Assembly: GCA_027366165.1 (NCBI GenBank)
Contig: DAHXKX010000010.1
Coordinates: 1 to 32,930 of the forward strand
Direction: 5' to 3'
DNA length: 32,930 nucleotides
Origin: Actinomycetota bacterium
Lineage (GTDB): Bacteria; Actinomycetota; Acidimicrobiia; Acidimicrobiales; Acidimicrobiaceae
Shown here piece after piece: positions 8,834-19,231 of the stretch. The stretch's first letter is position 1. Each line of letters starts with the position of its first letter. Both the position numbers and the translations under genes were made by a program. The notes beneath the pieces are model-generated. The model saw only the letters and a list, made by a program, of their open reading frames with translations. It ran no database searches and was not told the origin of the DNA.

Positions 8834-9961
8834 CTAGGAAATCGAGACGAGCGATCCATAATGAATCCATTTCCATGCAATCGCTGCTTGCTGAACCGGT
8901 AGCTCCACGCACCCCAGGCTTTGAGGGAAGCCGTAGCTGGACCTGACGAATCCATGGATCGCCACGCTTCCTTGGATGTAGTTCACCCATTTGACGCCGT
9001 GGTCGATGTAGTAAGACCCGTTGATGTTTTTGCCACGCATTGTCTGGGTTGGATAGCGCATGTAAACGAAGAAGATCCCCGTGGGAGTAGGGGTCTGGCT
9101 CACTCCTGTGTTGACGAGACTGTGCAGCACCTCATTGGCATCGTGATAGATCGTGATGGTTTCAGGTGCAACCTCGGAGACAACTGCATAGGTGTAGCCA
9201 TTTGGATTCGGCATATTTGCTGCTTCAGCATTGAGCAGTGCGGGCCATATAAGAGTTCGAATTGAGGTATAGACAGGCATGCCATGAACTCTCTCAAAGC
9301 TGACCAGGGCACCTTGGGTCATTTTTCCGAAGACGCCAGGTGTGAAAGAGGCCTTGATTGAAGCGGGGATATTGGGATACCCCCAGGAAAAGCTCCCTGA
9401 AACTGGCGAGTATAGTTGTTGTGTGGGTGAGGTGCCGGAAGCAGCCTGGGTCGGGCTCCATTTCAAAGGGAGATAGCCCAAAATAGCCAGTAACTGCTGG
9501 ATGCGCAGGACGGATCCGGCTTCGGTCGTCCAGGAAATGTCTATTGCGTGAGCTAGGACATCTCCATCATTAGCCACGATACCTTGGCTCCCTACTGCAG
9601 TGCTTTTTATTGTTACCGAGGTACCAGGCAAAAGGGTGTTGTCCGGAACGAACTCCACCACGTTAGGGCTTACTGATCTCCAACTTCCAGCGACTGAGGT
9701 TTGTAGTTGCGATAAAGCACCAGGCTCTACGGCTTGGTTGAAGCTGATCTTGAAAGGTCCCTTTGGTGGAGCAGTCGAAGAGGAGGCTGGCGGGCTTACG
9801 CTGACGACCTTTAGAGCGCCCGATGGTCCAGATACCGGCAAGACAGTACCTGAACCGGTGCCATAGGCCTTTGACTCCTGCCAGTAAGCCACTCCTAGAA
9901 CTGCCAGCAATAGTAGAGATACAGCTGCCAGGCGGTTCCAAAATCTAGGCGAGCGTCTCAA
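8834..9961 (-). CDS. L,D-transpeptidase (YkuD) with N-terminal TM and Ig-like region; TTG start
   Basis: IHGFVRSSYGFPQSLGCVELP is the YkuD catalytic His/Cys motif; N-terminal hydrophobic anchor. Confidence 0.9.
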   Translation of the reverse strand: MRRSPRFWNRLAAVSLLLLAVLGVAYWQESKAYGTGSGTVLPVSGPSGALKVVSVSPPASSSTAPPKGPFKISFNQAVEPGALSQLQTSVAGSWRSVSPNVVEFVPDNTLLPGTSVTIKSTAVGSQGIVANDGDVLAHAIDISWTTEAGSVLRIQQLLAILGYLPLKWSPTQAASGTSPTQQLYSPVSGSFSWGYPNIPASIKASFTPGVFGKMTQGALVSFERVHGMPVYTSIRTLIWPALLNAEAANMPNPNGYTYAVVSEVAPETITIYHDANEVLHSLVNTGVSQTPTPTGIFFVYMRYPTQTMRGKNINGSYYIDHGVKWVNYIQGSVAIHGFVRSSYGFPQSLGCVELPVQQAAIAWKWIHYGSLVSIS

Positions 9962-10678
9962 TTACATCAACCCTCAACTGGTCCATGTAACTACGGTAAC
10001 AGGGGAGGGGTGTCTAGTACATGTCAGATGAAGGCTCGAGAAGGCGAGTCCGATCCTGTAAGACCCAGATAATCCGCCACCGGTGGCAAAAGCAAAAAAT
10101 AGGGACTGAAAGGGGAGAGACTGGAAAATAGACGCAGCACGGAATACAGTACACCCGAGGTCAGGTTGAAGCTGCCATAAGTTTCAATCACCAACGCTAG
10201 CACCAGGGATGACGTATTTGATCGTCTCTTTCGCAGGCCACAACGCGGACGTTTCATCGTCAAAACATGAACCCTATTATAAATCTGCCGCTCAAAACAA
10301 AGCAGCGCCAGCCTGCTGCCAAAACTACAGCAGATTCCACACCACACCGGTGGCACGGCCTGATTCTTGCTCCAGTTATAAATCCAGGCTAAGAACCGGC
10401 TCTAGTCGAAATCTACTAACGCTTGGCTAGCGGCACGAAGGCTCCGGCTGCTCATTTCTGAGCGGCATCTGAAATCTGCCGCCATGTGTTTGTCTGAATC
10501 GATTGGTAGCTTGTGACCGCAGTGTGCGGCGTGAACAGAGGCGTTTTCCGAGGCGTACCCATACGTAGGAAACTGATCGAAATTGGAATCTATTAAGCGG
10601 TGCTTGTAGGGACTGGCAGGTGGTAGTGCGTATATCTATGCCCGGTATCGCAATCGTCAGATTCTCAAGATTCATGGA

Positions 10679-11672
10679 ATGGCAGGGTCACCCTTGGGCG
10701 CCGGCTCACCGATAGGTATCCTTATTGCCGGCACATACCCTCGGCAGGGTCTGACCGCAGTGCAACGGAAATTGTATGGCAACATGACGGTTACCGGAAG
10801 AAATCGAAGCCATGCGACGATGATTGTGTGGGTGATACCCAGTTCAAAAAGGATTTTGCTGCTGTCTATACCGTATGACACGTTCGTTCCGACATACGGT
10901 ACCCGTGGTCCTAAGAAGGCGGTGACGCCCTCAATTTCAGTCCGAAAACACTGGTTAAAACCATCAAAAGCAGCACATCCGCGTACCGATCAATGCCTGA
11001 ATCGGAGTGAATTTCAAGGGGGTGACGCAGCTGGTGCGATCACTGGTAGGGATCAAGGTCGACTTCCGTTGCCTATCGCAAGACGCTGTGTCCGGTTTGA
11101 ACGTTGGTGTAGGATGCCAGGTCCTAAATGGACCTCATGCCCTGGTGCTTGCTCGAAGTCGGTTATTCCAGTGTTGCAGATGGCCGCTGGCTGTATGACG
11201 GCAGCAGTGGTTTCGGTCGCATTCACAGGCAGTACACCGTTATACGCGCAATGATCAACGTGACCAAGGCGAGTATCGTGACAAATTCCCTTGCACGGAA
11301 TGCGTTCATCGGTACCACAGTCAAAACGTGGAGATGAACTCGAAATTGAGTCTTGGACAACTTGTGCGTTTGGCAATGGATTTTCGCTCGTGTTCCGATT
11401 CAAATCTGACGACGTACACCGGTCCCACACAGATTGTCAACAACTACGGAAAAAACGGAGACGTGCCATTCCCATTAAATAGTCTTGATGCAGGCGTTGT
11501 GGCAAAGTTTCTATCAGAAGGGTACACAACTGCGGCTCCCACGTCGGGGGGGTCGGCGCTGCTGGTGCGACCACCTCATCCCAGCCGTCTTTTAGTTCGT
11601 CACTCTCCCACAATAATGGATTCGAAAGTTCAGAATCGAACAAGACCGAACTTCGATCCGGTCCCGTGTTGA
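10679..11672 (+). pseudogene. Degraded LytR-CpsA-Psr (LCP) family protein, with frameshifts and an in-frame stop
   Basis: LCP-like blocks are spread over frames: IGILIAGTYPRQGLTAVQRKLYG...TMIVWVIPSSKRILLLSIPYDTFVP (frame of 10679), VPINA*IGVNFKGVTQLVRSLVGIKVDF...SGLNVGVGCQVLNGPHALVLARSR and LSLGQLVRLAMDF (other frame). Confidence 0.8.
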
Positions 11673-11836
11673 ACTGCTACTTTCTGACCGAGTAGAGAGC
11701 GAATCGTGTCCCATAGAGCCTTCGGACTCCGATACCACCCGGGCAGGGACTCCCGTGTCGAGTGATCCTAGATCGAACCCTCGCAAGTCGATTCACCAAA
11801 AGGCTCTCAGCTTGGAGACTCTAGGGTCTTTCTAAA

Positions 11837-12049
11837 TTACCTCTTGATCTTCAAAATGTATCTGGTGGCAACACCTCCCACAAGAACAACGCCCACAAGG
11901 GCTAGAGTCCCAAAAAAGAAGTAAATCGCGGCAGCCAGTATTACAGCCCCACCTGCCATACGAAGCTGGACACGGTAGCGGCCCGGGTGGGCGATTATTC
12001 GCAACAGCGGTACCAATGCCCTGCCATTGCTGGGGGAAGTGCTTGACAT
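11837..12049 (-). CDS. Small membrane protein (hypothetical)
   Basis: Start at 12049 (MSSTSPSNGRALV...) is preceded by AGGAGG; two hydrophobic segments AVILAAAIYFFFGTLALVGVVLVGGVA. Confidence 0.55.
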   Translation of the reverse strand: MSSTSPSNGRALVPLLRIIAHPGRYRVQLRMAGGAVILAAAIYFFFGTLALVGVVLVGGVATRYILKIKR

Positions 12050-12563
12050 GGTAAACCTCCTGGAGTCTACGTTAGCCCCATATGGTCTCTTGCGGAGGGT
12101 CACACTGACCTTGAAAGTTGCCTCACTCCTGGTTTCGGTGGAACTATTGGGTGCTTCGCTCTGCGCCGGCCAGGGCTAACGGATGCAAAGATCGTAAATT
12201 TAGGCTGGATATGTGAATCCCGAGAAGCGAATTAGCCCCTCTAAATGTTCCATGTGCCTAAATAGGGCGTATTCTCTCGATACTCCCGCACACATACGAT
12301 TTCGGCCCTGTGGAGATGCCAACATGGAGGCCAAATTTTTCAACGTCGACTGTTGATCTTGGGTAGTACAAGAGCTGATCGTGGCGTTTCCTTGCCACGA
12401 TTGCCAAGATATAGAGTTCATTACAATCACGTCGCAGTTCGTTATCTATGAACGCTATTAGTGGGACGTAATGCAAGGGATTTTCGATAATCGAGTCTGT
12501 GGATTTTCCCCTGACCCGTAGCGTCAATTCAATGCCGTAAAAAGGCAACTGTAAAACACTCCT

Positions 12564-13160
12564 GTGACCTCGGATAATTTGACAGAAGTCGATGCCCTGA
12601 TCGCAACGCGGGCCGAGCTTGCTCGCGGAGCAGACGACGCCCTGTACGAGCTGGAAAAATGCGAATCGGATTTCTTAAAGCGATACAGCGATCATCGATC
12701 CACGCAAACCAAGCTCTATCTGCTCTCCACCTCTGCGATTGGCTGTGGCGCATATCTCGTCGTTGACACGGAATCTCCTGAAACGGTCACGCTTCGCGGC
12801 TACGACCGACCGGAGTGTCTCGCTGGCACAGGTGAAGTGCCCAATCCGCTATACATCAATGCCAATCTGACCGAAGAGGAACTGGCGCGAATAGCTGACT
12901 ATCATGCCCAAGATGCTCGGGACTTCCCCAAGTATGATCCGGGAGAACCGACATCGATCAGACTTCTGGCGGAGGCTTTGTTGGTGCGCGGCCAGTACAT
13001 AGAAGCGCTCCGCAACACTGACGATGCCGCCAAAATTGTGGCCCTCCGCGGCGACGACTGCCCCTCGCCTTCGCTCGCCCGAACCAACTACAGCAGTTCA
13101 AATGATCCCCCCACAATCACTTTGTATCCTTCAGGCACGTCAGCGGAGGTGCGAGCATGA
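12564..13160 (+). CDS. Hypothetical protein (198 aa), GTG start
   Basis: Long ORF overlapping the next ORF by ATGA; no recognised domain. Confidence 0.5.
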   Translation: MTSDNLTEVDALIATRAELARGADDALYELEKCESDFLKRYSDHRSTQTKLYLLSTSAIGCGAYLVVDTESPETVTLRGYDRPECLAGTGEVPNPLYINANLTEEELARIADYHAQDARDFPKYDPGEPTSIRLLAEALLVRGQYIEALRNTDDAAKIVALRGDDCPSPSLARTNYSSSNDPPTITLYPSGTSAEVRA

Positions 13161-13399
13161 GCGTGAAAGATGATGCGCTACGGCAACTCTCCGACCTCGA
13201 TCTCGAACTGCGCGAGACTGTGCTCTCACTTGCCATTGCGCAGAAAATCTCTGACAACTCTCCCGCGCAGGCACGGGCTTCGATGCTCGCGGCTACAGTC
13301 CGCAAAACCAAAACGACAGCTGTAAGCAATGACAAAGAGGTCTCGGAGCTGAAGGGTCTGCGTCAGATCTTCCTCGCAAAAAATGGCGCAACAAAGTAA
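13157..13399 (+). CDS. Hypothetical protein (80 aa)
   Basis: ATGA overlap with the preceding ORF suggests translational coupling; no recognised family. Confidence 0.45.
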   Translation: MSVKDDALRQLSDLDLELRETVLSLAIAQKISDNSPAQARASMLAATVRKTKTTAVSNDKEVSELKGLRQIFLAKNGATK

Positions 13400-13571
13400 G
13401 AACCGGCTCTCGAATTGGCTGAACTGCGGAATGAACTTCGCCTGTATCGTGCGACCATGGACCGATTGATGGGGGTCCGCCATCTTCGTCTTGAATTCTG
13501 CGCGACGCTGTCTTTGCGGCGACATTGTCTGGATCGGTCATAGGGGATACCTCACGATACCGAACGATCCC

Positions 13572-15914
13572 TCATAAATTGATTAATGGTGAATATGCCA
13601 GATGAAGGAGGCTTACCAAAATTATGTTACTTAGTAGCCCCATAACTACGGCTGACACGACGGCAAATATGATTCTTCCACCTAATGTCTTGAATGCACG
13701 CCTAGTAGCAATCATGCCAAAAACTAAAAGAAAAACGACAACACCGATCAAAAAGCCGAACAAGTAGCACGCAACTATAAGGCCGACAAACCAAAAGATC
13801 CCTGCCACTTCGCGGGTATATTGCCCATCCTTTCCCCAAGAATTATCCGCAATCTGCGGAAGTTCTTGCGCAGATTTACCAAGTGCGAAAAACGTCAGGA
13901 TCTTGGTGGAGATTTGGCCTGGATTCTGGAGTAGTTTAACATGCGATGTTCCCGCCGACCTCTTCTTTTGGCGGCCCAAATCACGACTTTCTCCAGGCTT
14001 AGGTGAGCTTCTCATTTTATGATACCTAAAATACCTGCGAACATCAGATGGGAATCGCCATGCTGAGCCTACTGTTAGCGCGGAAGCTCCAATCGCTGGC
14101 ATCAGATATGTTGCTTTATCGTATCGGAATAATCCATAGGCTAATACGAATACCCCAGTAGCGATAAGTAGGGAATTGGTAAGAACGGCCAACAGGGGAT
14201 ACCCATAATCAACGTTTTCACTTTGGGGATGACTCGATGACGATGGTACTACCCGATTTTTATGCAGGAACAAAGTTCGTTCATCTGAGGTACGACCACT
14301 CTGAGTTATAGCGGGACTTTCAACGAATGCTGAGCCTATAGTGGACTCAACCTCACCGGTAGATTTATCTGCGAATTTAGCACGAGACCCCAGTTCGCGT
14401 TTGCGGTCCAATGCCTTCCAAATCAAAGCAGCTATCGCGAAAATGAAAAGCAAGTCTGCAAATGGTTGGTGCCAAAGAAAACTAAAACCGGGGAATACCT
14501 TGATCGTGAGATACACGTTTGACTCAAAAGTCGTTCCTAGCACTAGTCCAATAACGACTGCTGGCAAAGAATAGCGAAGTCTCCGCAGGGCGAAACCGAC
14601 AATCACGAATACCGCCATTTCACCTACAACAAAAATGGAACCTTCTGCGGCAAAAGTACCTATTACCACTAAAGACATGACTAACGGTACAATACATAAT
14701 CCAGGAACTCTTGTAATTTGAGCTAGGGTAGGCGTGAGTAACAGGCCACCAACCGTACCAATTAGACCTCCAATTGCAATTATCCATACCATTTCATACG
14801 TCAGTACTGGGTAGTGCTTAACAAAGCCGTAACCAGGGTCCACATTCTTAAGCGCAAGCACTACCAACAAAAGAGCACTCCCTACTCCACCCGGAATTCC
14901 AAGGCCAAGAAGTGGTATGAGTCCACCTGCTTCCTTTGCAAGAGAGGAACCTTCAGCTGCAATGATTCCCTCAGAAATGCCCGATCCAAAAAGATGCTTT
15001 TTCTTTCTCGATATCTGCTGAGCTACGCTATAAGACAGAAAGTTAGCGGCAAATCCTCCAATGCCAGGAACTACCCCCGTGATAACTCCAATACACGCAC
15101 TGCGTATGACAACACCTAGGTGGTGAAAAGTCTCGATAACTCCCTGGATACTCTGGTTTCTAAAGTCCCTGCCGAGTTCGGCCGGTGTCGTGAGACCGAC
15201 CTCTCTGCCTAGCATGTCTTGTTTTGCCACCTTTGTGGCCGAACCAAATAGCAGTACCATCTGCGGTATTGCCAACATTCCCAAAACAAGAGCAATCAAA
15301 TCTATACCGCTTAGGAGTCCGAGTGAATGAAACGTGTACCGTTCAGCTCCAGTTATATAGGATTCGCCTACAGACGCAAACACAATTCCTAGGCCAGCCG
15401 AAGTAAGTGCCTTGCTCGAACTATCAGTACCAAGAGTGCTTACAAGAATCAACGCCAATGAAATTAATGCCACGTATTCAGGTGGGTGAAAAGTGACAGA
15501 AAGCTGATTTATGAACTGCAAAAGTCCTATTAGTACTGCGCATCCAATCAAACCACCAATAAGGGTTGATGAGGCAGATATTCCCAGTGCTCTTCCAGCC
15601 TCACCCCGCTGTGCCATCGGAAATCCGTCGAATGTTACAGCAAATGCCTCTGGGTGTGCAGGCGTATTCAGCAAGATCGATGTTATAGAAGCGCTGTAAT
15701 AACTCCCAGCTAAAACGGCCAAAAATAGACTAGCCACTTCTTCGACGGTAAGGCGGAACGCAAAAGCTACAACAATACTCATTATGACGGGCCCGCCTAA
15801 ACCGGGAATTACGCCGGCCAAAAGCCCAATGAGAGAACCAGCTATGAGAAAAATTAATGAGTCCTTGTTCGTAACGAGCGTGAATAGTGCTTGCAAGAGG
15901 TAATGGCCAACCAC
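13572..15914 (-). CDS. Tripartite tricarboxylate transporter permease, fused TctA-TctB (copy 2)
   Basis: 780 aa. LLAGVIPGLGGPVIMSIVVAFAF, SITSILLNTPAHPEAFAVTFDGFPMAQRGEAGRALGISA, GLGIPGGVGSALLLVVLAL are TctA signatures; the C-terminal ~200 aa has a TctB-like 4-TM pattern. Confidence 0.92.
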   Translation of the reverse strand: MVGHYLLQALFTLVTNKDSLIFLIAGSLIGLLAGVIPGLGGPVIMSIVVAFAFRLTVEEVASLFLAVLAGSYYSASITSILLNTPAHPEAFAVTFDGFPMAQRGEAGRALGISASSTLIGGLIGCAVLIGLLQFINQLSVTFHPPEYVALISLALILVSTLGTDSSSKALTSAGLGIVFASVGESYITGAERYTFHSLGLLSGIDLIALVLGMLAIPQMVLLFGSATKVAKQDMLGREVGLTTPAELGRDFRNQSIQGVIETFHHLGVVIRSACIGVITGVVPGIGGFAANFLSYSVAQQISRKKKHLFGSGISEGIIAAEGSSLAKEAGGLIPLLGLGIPGGVGSALLLVVLALKNVDPGYGFVKHYPVLTYEMVWIIAIGGLIGTVGGLLLTPTLAQITRVPGLCIVPLVMSLVVIGTFAAEGSIFVVGEMAVFVIVGFALRRLRYSLPAVVIGLVLGTTFESNVYLTIKVFPGFSFLWHQPFADLLFIFAIAALIWKALDRKRELGSRAKFADKSTGEVESTIGSAFVESPAITQSGRTSDERTLFLHKNRVVPSSSSHPQSENVDYGYPLLAVLTNSLLIATGVFVLAYGLFRYDKATYLMPAIGASALTVGSAWRFPSDVRRYFRYHKMRSSPKPGESRDLGRQKKRSAGTSHVKLLQNPGQISTKILTFFALGKSAQELPQIADNSWGKDGQYTREVAGIFWFVGLIVACYLFGFLIGVVVFLLVFGMIATRRAFKTLGGRIIFAVVSAVVMGLLSNIILVSLLHLAYSPLINL

Positions 15915-16456
15915 TTTAGAGTCTCGCCTTACAACTAAGAAGATCAGTAAAAATTGACCTCAAGGCACTTCCGTACCTGTATTCCGCATGACACATTTCA
16001 TGAAAGTCCGCTGGTTGCGGACTTGACGGATGGATCTTACGAAGTTGCTTTTCAATCATCGCAAAAACTAGTTTCCTAGTCGGAGGAGCGACAAACATAA
16101 CGCGCGTGGCGTAAAAATAGTATTTGACTGAATTAGTTCGCGCGTCCTTAAAAATGTTCATCACTACCCCATAAGTACAATTATCACGTTTCGTGTTGAA
16201 GTTCCGAACAAACGGCTATCTTCTGATTTTGTGTCCTCTAAGTACTCACATGCTTTTGCTTTGTCGAGGAAAACATTCGCACAACCGTTATGGAAACTTC
16301 ACGCCCGATCCACGCATCCCTATTTTGGTGTTCGCATACTCGACTGCAGTGTGAATCGGATTGGATGGCAACAAATTGGCACAATAGTTTCTCCAGGTCC
16401 TCCTTTCTCGAAACAATTATTCCGCATGAAAAAGTGAGTTCGGTTCATCTGTTGTA

Positions 16457-16852
16457 TCACTGACATAACTTTATGAGGGCTGGATGCATTGAGAGAGGTC
16501 CAGTCCGGTTCGGATGGCGGAATGAGAATCCCACCAGTTGAATGCCTGGCAGGGCGATCTGGCTCGACCCAGTTATAACTCCATGGCTCGGACACTTTAG
16601 CCTGCGAGGCGGGCAGAATAGCCAAGTTTCGCGTACTCCCATGTCCAGGTGACTCAAGCGGGAGTCGACTATTTTGGTGTCATGGCAGGATATGGTTGAA
16701 GACTTGCACTTTGGAAAGGCGAGCTTACGCCGGGTGAGCTTAAGGTCCACCAACACTTCTCTCCGAGAGACAGAAATTTCCCGTACAGCGAAACCATTTA
16801 GATTTAGGATCTGCTTTAGTCGGGTAGTAACGTGCACGGGTTCATTCTCCAA
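16457..16852 (-). pseudogene. ISL3-family transposase, N-terminal remnant
   Basis: VDLKLTRRKLAFPKCKSSTISCHDTKIVDSRLSHLDMGVRETWLFCPPRRLKCPSHGV matches the ISL3 zinc-finger pattern; the catalytic region is absent. Confidence 0.7.
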
Positions 16853-16903
16853 TCTTTGGTCGCTTTCAACTCCAACTTTAGGGTTCGAATCCGTGCACGT
16901 TAC
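16827..16903. repeat. 17-bp inverted repeat (16/17; the mismatch is G.U-compatible) around a 43-nt loop
   Basis: Left GTAACGTGCACGGGTTC (16827-16843), right GAATCCGTGCACGTTAC (16887-16903). Confidence 0.85.
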
Positions 16904-16997
16904 TTGGGGGATATTTCGGCTCTAGTCAGGCTTGAACTGGGACTACTTGTCGATTCAGTGGCACTTGGGATCCACATGAGTGTCAACGGAGCCTGAT

Positions 16998-18164
16998 CTA
17001 TTTGCTAAATTTTATGCCATCGCTGGAAAGGATTTTATAACCCGCTTCAGCTGCAAGAGAGGCCTTTGCGGATGCAGATGGACCGACAAATCCAGCCGGC
17101 ACACCAAGGGCTCCAAGTTCATCACCGACCTTTGACTGTGTGAAGGCAAACTTAACTGCGGCACGCAATACACTAAGCTCCGCCGCTGGGACATTTTGAG
17201 GAGCGGCGACACTTGCACCCACCGTGAAAAATGTATGTTCAGCAGCGTTGATCTCGCCAGATCTCTTTGCATTTGTCACTTGGTGACTTGATAAGTAGCT
17301 GTCAAGCGTCTCAACACCGGTGAACTTAGTATTTGTTGAAGGTACTGGCCCGGTAACCAGTACCGCGCTACCTTTGCCCGAACTTACAATTTGACCCATA
17401 TTCAGCAAATTTGAACTGGTTAGGGTGCCGTCATCTCTTAGGAATCCAGCCACGAGGTCAGTTGCGTTTGCGTAACCTGTTATGTACTGTGCATTTACAT
17501 TCAAGGCCTGCAAAATGCTCTCCATCATTGCCCCGCCGGTACCTGGCAAGAGCAAAGTGCTGATTGGCGCCTTAGAATTTACAATGTCGGCGAATGTCTT
17601 GTACGGAGAAGTTTTCTGCACAACAAATGCATTCGTGGCTGGCAAAGGAGACCCAAGCATATCTAAGTCCGCTGGATTAATTGGCAGCGGGGCTTCCCCT
17701 GACGACAACTTTAGAGTGGAGTAGCCTCCAATATCTAGTATGCCGATGGTTAAGCCGTTGGGAGCTGCTTTTTCAAGGGCTGCCATGCCCGCAATCGTGT
17801 GCCCGGCAGGAATATTTTCCACTACTACAGAAGCGCCGAGATATTTAGCGATGTACGGCGCAATTATATGTGCCTGGGAATTGAGAGACCCACCAGGCTT
17901 ATCTGGTGCGATTAAAGTTACGGTCTTTCCTTTGAAATAGCTGATGGCTGACTGCTCTGAACCTGTAGTAGAGACTTTTGCAGCGACTGTGCTAGATCCG
18001 CAGGCAGCCAGCAAGATCGAACCCACCGCCAGTACGGAAAACAAACCAGCGGGCCTTTTTACATGACTATCACATGAACGAGAATTTTTATTCGGTGTTT
18101 TTGCCCTCAAGCGGCCGACCCAACATTGTTTGAATTCCCAATTATGTCTATTGTTTTGCCACAT
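16998..18164 (-). CDS. Tripartite tricarboxylate transporter substrate-binding lipoprotein (TctC/Bug family, copy 2)
   Basis: Lipobox SILLAACGSS; VTLIAPDKPGGSLNSQAHIIAPYIAKYLGASVVVENIPAGHTIAGMAALEKAAPNGLTIGIL is Bug/TctC-like. Confidence 0.88.
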   Translation of the reverse strand: MWQNNRHNWEFKQCWVGRLRAKTPNKNSRSCDSHVKRPAGLFSVLAVGSILLAACGSSTVAAKVSTTGSEQSAISYFKGKTVTLIAPDKPGGSLNSQAHIIAPYIAKYLGASVVVENIPAGHTIAGMAALEKAAPNGLTIGILDIGGYSTLKLSSGEAPLPINPADLDMLGSPLPATNAFVVQKTSPYKTFADIVNSKAPISTLLLPGTGGAMMESILQALNVNAQYITGYANATDLVAGFLRDDGTLTSSNLLNMGQIVSSGKGSAVLVTGPVPSTNTKFTGVETLDSYLSSHQVTNAKRSGEINAAEHTFFTVGASVAAPQNVPAAELSVLRAAVKFAFTQSKVGDELGALGVPAGFVGPSASAKASLAAEAGYKILSSDGIKFSK

Positions 18165-18166
18165 GA

Positions 18167-19231
18167 CTATACCTCCCTTTTCATTTGTGATTTGAGGCCT
18201 TTCTTGTCAAGCTCGGCCTCAAAAAGCTGGGATATGCTCCGATCTTCGTCCTCATATTCAATTTGATCGCGAGGACCTTCACTTGCCACGGTTTGCGGCC
18301 GGTGGAAGGCAAGATGGAATACCGGGATGTTGCCCGTATTGAAATGTTGATGATACCAGCCAGCTGGAGGCGAGATTAGACTGCCCGGTTTCCAGTCATA
18401 CCGCCTTGGTTTGTCTCCCTCAGGCCACATTAATGAATATCCTTGGCCTTCAATTATGAAGATGTGAGCTCCAGGGCCATGCCTGTGCGCTTTCTTATAA
18501 GTGCCGACTTGAAACTCAGCTAAATGAACTTTCATCAAACTCTTCGAAAGAGCGATAAATACGTGCTTCAGCCCTTTGCCACGATGCTCCACGTTTTGAA
18601 GCCTGACGCTTCTGATATCGGGCACAAAATTGGTCTCCCAAAGACCTCCCTGGTACTTCTCATAAAACGTACCATCACCATTCATGTCAGTCTGATTTCC
18701 AACAAAGCGGTCATCAAAAACAAACTGATCGTTAAAGATAAAATTCTTATTCCGGAAAAGGTCCATCATTAGGGGAGCGCTAGTGCAACCCAGAAGTAGA
18801 GTTTCGTTCTTGCCTTCCAAATTGAAGTGTTGATAACTCACGTTGAGGGGAATGGCAAACAACGAACCTTCTTGCCACTCGAACTGGATCGGCTTCTTAT
18901 CACCCTGGCGAAGGGTCGTGCTTCCTCGCCCTTTTAGAACGTAGACGACCTCCTCAAAAAGGTGTTTCTGAGGATTGATTTTTCCACCCGGAGCGATCCT
19001 GCAAACATATGCGTCGTCAACACTTTGTTCCGACAGATTTATAAATGTTCCCTCGGCCCCCATTCTGGACCACGGCGAAAGTGGAAGACCAAGTACATCC
19101 TCAACGCTATGTCCTCGAACTGCCGGTATACCCTCCTCACTTTGCCAGCGGCCATATCCCCAGGTATTGTCCATCAGGTACTGGACGTAAGGATGCAGCC
19201 CCTCTCTTTTTGTACGCTTAATACTTGTCAC
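18167..19231 (-). CDS. Bicupin (double cupin domain) protein
   Basis: Two cupin folds: QKHLFEEVVYVLKGRGSTT and KKAHRHGPGAHIFIIEGQGYSLMWPEG...PPAGWYHQHFNTG; GTGA overlap with the upstream gene. Confidence 0.85.
   Translation of the reverse strand: MTSIKRTKREGLHPYVQYLMDNTWGYGRWQSEEGIPAVRGHSVEDVLGLPLSPWSRMGAEGTFINLSEQSVDDAYVCRIAPGGKINPQKHLFEEVVYVLKGRGSTTLRQGDKKPIQFEWQEGSLFAIPLNVSYQHFNLEGKNETLLLGCTSAPLMMDLFRNKNFIFNDQFVFDDRFVGNQTDMNGDGTFYEKYQGGLWETNFVPDIRSVRLQNVEHRGKGLKHVFIALSKSLMKVHLAEFQVGTYKKAHRHGPGAHIFIIEGQGYSLMWPEGDKPRRYDWKPGSLISPPAGWYHQHFNTGNIPVFHLAFHRPQTVASEGPRDQIEYEDEDRSISQLFEAELDKKGLKSQMKREV

Noticed and set aside
12258-12548. 96-aa minus-strand ORF
   Set aside because: No recognisable domain or Shine-Dalgarno; not called.
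15916-16164. 82-aa minus-strand ORF just upstream of the TctAB copy 2 gene
   Set aside because: No family signal; likely chance ORF in the intergenic region.
16827-16903. tRNA-like look: 76-nt spacing, complementary ends TAACGTG/CACGTTA and a GGTTCGAATCC T-loop-like string
   Set aside because: No D-arm or anticodon arm can be laid out, and the T-arm-like bases pair better with the left arm as one long hairpin. Treated as an inverted repeat.
16827-16903. Integron attC-like site
   Set aside because: Lacks the RYYYAAC/GTTRRRY core pair, and there is no cassette or integrase context.
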